Shown here: positions 5,181 to 5,862 of the stretch, piece by piece | Numbering within the stretch: the first letter of the stretch is position 1 | Layout of the letters: each line of letters starts with the position of its first letter | NCBI GenBank assembly: GCA_007119455.1 | Contig: SKPR01000241.1 | Location: 1 to 5,862, forward strand | Length of the DNA stretch: 5,862 nucleotides | Direction: 5' to 3' | Origin: Candidatus Brevefilum sp. | GTDB lineage: Bacteria; Chloroflexota; Anaerolineae; Anaerolineales; Anaerolineaceae | Notes under the pieces: model-generated | Database searches by the model: none | Told to the model about the DNA's origin: nothing | The model's input: only the letters and a program-made list of their open reading frames with translations | Translations under genes and position numbers: made by a program

Positions 5181-5789
5181 TTATTTATCCGCTGGTTCAA
5201 CCTCCAGATCTGCCGGCGTTAATACAATGTCTTGAAAATTATCAAAGACCAGGTCATTAAAAGAAAAGCCTGCGTGCTGCTTTGCAACCTCAAATAAACT
5301 GAGATAGTTCATACTGATGCCTTTGGACCAGTCCAGACCTAACATCTGGGCAACACCTTCGATCAAGTCATTATTGGCGGCCTCAATCTCAATAAAATCG
5401 CCAAAGGGTAATTCATCCAGGGTTACCGTCACATCCCCGATGCGGAAAACCCGGCGGTATTTTTCATAAACAACCATGACCTGGTAGCCCAGCGCCTCAA
5501 AGAGTTTGCGCGCCACCTCAAAATCATCAACGGTGAATTCGATTTCTGTACGGGCCACCACCCCGCCTTCAACCCGGGCATTCGCTTTAAATGTAACCCG
5601 TGCCTGATCATCTTTTCGCAAACGCAGCAGCCGGTCGGCCTGTTGAAGGTCATGATCGGGGGTGTCCATGCGCAGATTACGTTCCAGCGTCCGTGGTCGG
5701 ACCAGCTCCCCCCCGCAGATCCGCAGCCGGTCAGCCAGGGTGGGCAGGTCAGCGATGTAAAATTTGATCTCTCTTTCGGTATAAGCCAT
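5181..5789 (-). CDS. CYTH-domain protein (triphosphate tunnel enzyme; CyaB/thiamine-triphosphatase-like)
   Basis: This 202-aa cytoplasmic protein has the CYTH signature ExExK at the N-terminus (E5, E7, K9 in TEREIKF). The usual tunnel-lining charged residues follow: RLLRLRK (53-59), VTFK (65-68), RTEIEF (80-85), YEKYRR (108-113), LDELPFG (124-130) and FIEIE (132-136). The domain closes with SMNYLSLF (159-166). Family members hydrolyse inorganic triphosphate, thiamine triphosphate or NTPs, or make cAMP (class IV cyclase CyaB); bacterial ones of this size are most often triphosphatases, but the sequence does not decide. The last 30 residues (172-202) form an extra acidic, Phe/Asp-rich tail. Three start codons are adjacent (TTG 5795, ATG 5792, ATG 5789); ATG 5789 gives a 6-nt spacing to AAGG, whereas 5792 would overlap the upstream stop as TGATG. 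It is followed at 12 bp by a DinB gene. Confidence 0.87.
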   Translation of the reverse strand: MAYTEREIKFYIADLPTLADRLRICGGELVRPRTLERNLRMDTPDHDLQQADRLLRLRKDDQARVTFKANARVEGGVVARTEIEFTVDDFEVARKLFEALGYQVMVVYEKYRRVFRIGDVTVTLDELPFGDFIEIEAANNDLIEGVAQMLGLDWSKGISMNYLSLFEVAKQHAGFSFNDLVFDNFQDIVLTPADLEVEPADK

Positions 5790-5791
5790 CA

Positions 5792-5862
5792 TCAACCTTC
5801 TTCCAATTGGTCTTCAGGATTGAAATACTTTTTAATGCGTTTTGATCGCATGCTGATCAATA
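5792..5862 (-). CDS. C-terminal end of an unidentified upstream gene (partial)
   Basis: One minus-strand frame is open from the right edge to a TGA at 5792-5794, giving 22 residues ending KKYFNPEDQLEEG. The stop shares its A with the ATG at 5790-5792, a TGATG junction typical of tightly packed operons, and the ribosome site of the CYTH gene lies inside this tail. The composition (basic stretch, then acidic end) looks like a real protein C-terminus, but 22 codons could be open by chance. Function cannot be assigned. Confidence 0.4.
   Translation of the reverse strand, partial: LISMRSKRIKKYFNPEDQLEEG

Overview
The window looks like a chromosomal segment from a moderate-GC anaerobic-type bacterium. 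The mix of an ArsR-type regulator with a large N-terminal domain next to an MFS exporter, DinB-fold proteins, a CYTH protein, a SorC regulator with a GatB-like PTS IIB, and strong AGGAGG-type ribosome binding sites would fit the Chloroflexota (Anaerolineae). That placement is inferred from gene style only; no rRNA or marker gene is present. I see no rRNA, tRNA, CRISPR array, transposase or integrase.

Region 1 (1-726, minus strand) holds a GatB-like PTS enzyme IIB protein (415-726), followed by the N-terminal third of a SorC-family sugar-responsive regulator (from 308 off the left edge). The IIB-like protein has Ser at the position of the phospho-accepting Cys and contains no cysteine at all. 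The regulator gene has its own good sigma70-type promoter at the end of the IIB gene.

Region 2 (727-1043) is a divergent control region of about 317 bp. The leftward promoter (-10 at 785-790) has a perfect 16-bp palindrome at its predicted start site. The rightward promoter (TTGACT-17-TATTAT, 883-911) has its -10 box inside a perfect inverted repeat (899-916), as expected for a repressor operator. A structured leader of about 125 nt follows.

Region 3 (1044-3383, plus strand) is a two-gene operon: a 353-aa regulator with a C-terminal ArsR-type winged helix, then a 12-helix MFS transporter starting at TTG 3 bp downstream. The likely logic is an autoregulated efflux switch, in which the regulator represses the promoter until a ligand is sensed. 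The short gap 3384-3462 lies between convergent genes and has only weak hairpins.

Region 4 (3463-5862, minus strand) runs leftward: the tail of an unidentified gene at the right edge, a CYTH-domain protein, a canonical DinB-fold protein, a 244-bp gap with its own promoter and a 32-bp quasi-palindrome, then a second DinB-like protein and a Nudix hydrolase. CYTH and Nudix act on tri- and diphosphate compounds and DinB-fold proteins are metal-dependent transferases or hydrolases, so a detoxification or metabolite-repair cluster is a reasonable guess, but no shared pathway can be read from the sequence. Start codons were moved from the longest ORF to the ATG with a proper Shine-Dalgarno for the Nudix and both DinB genes; for the CYTH gene the third of three adjacent start codons was preferred on spacing alone.
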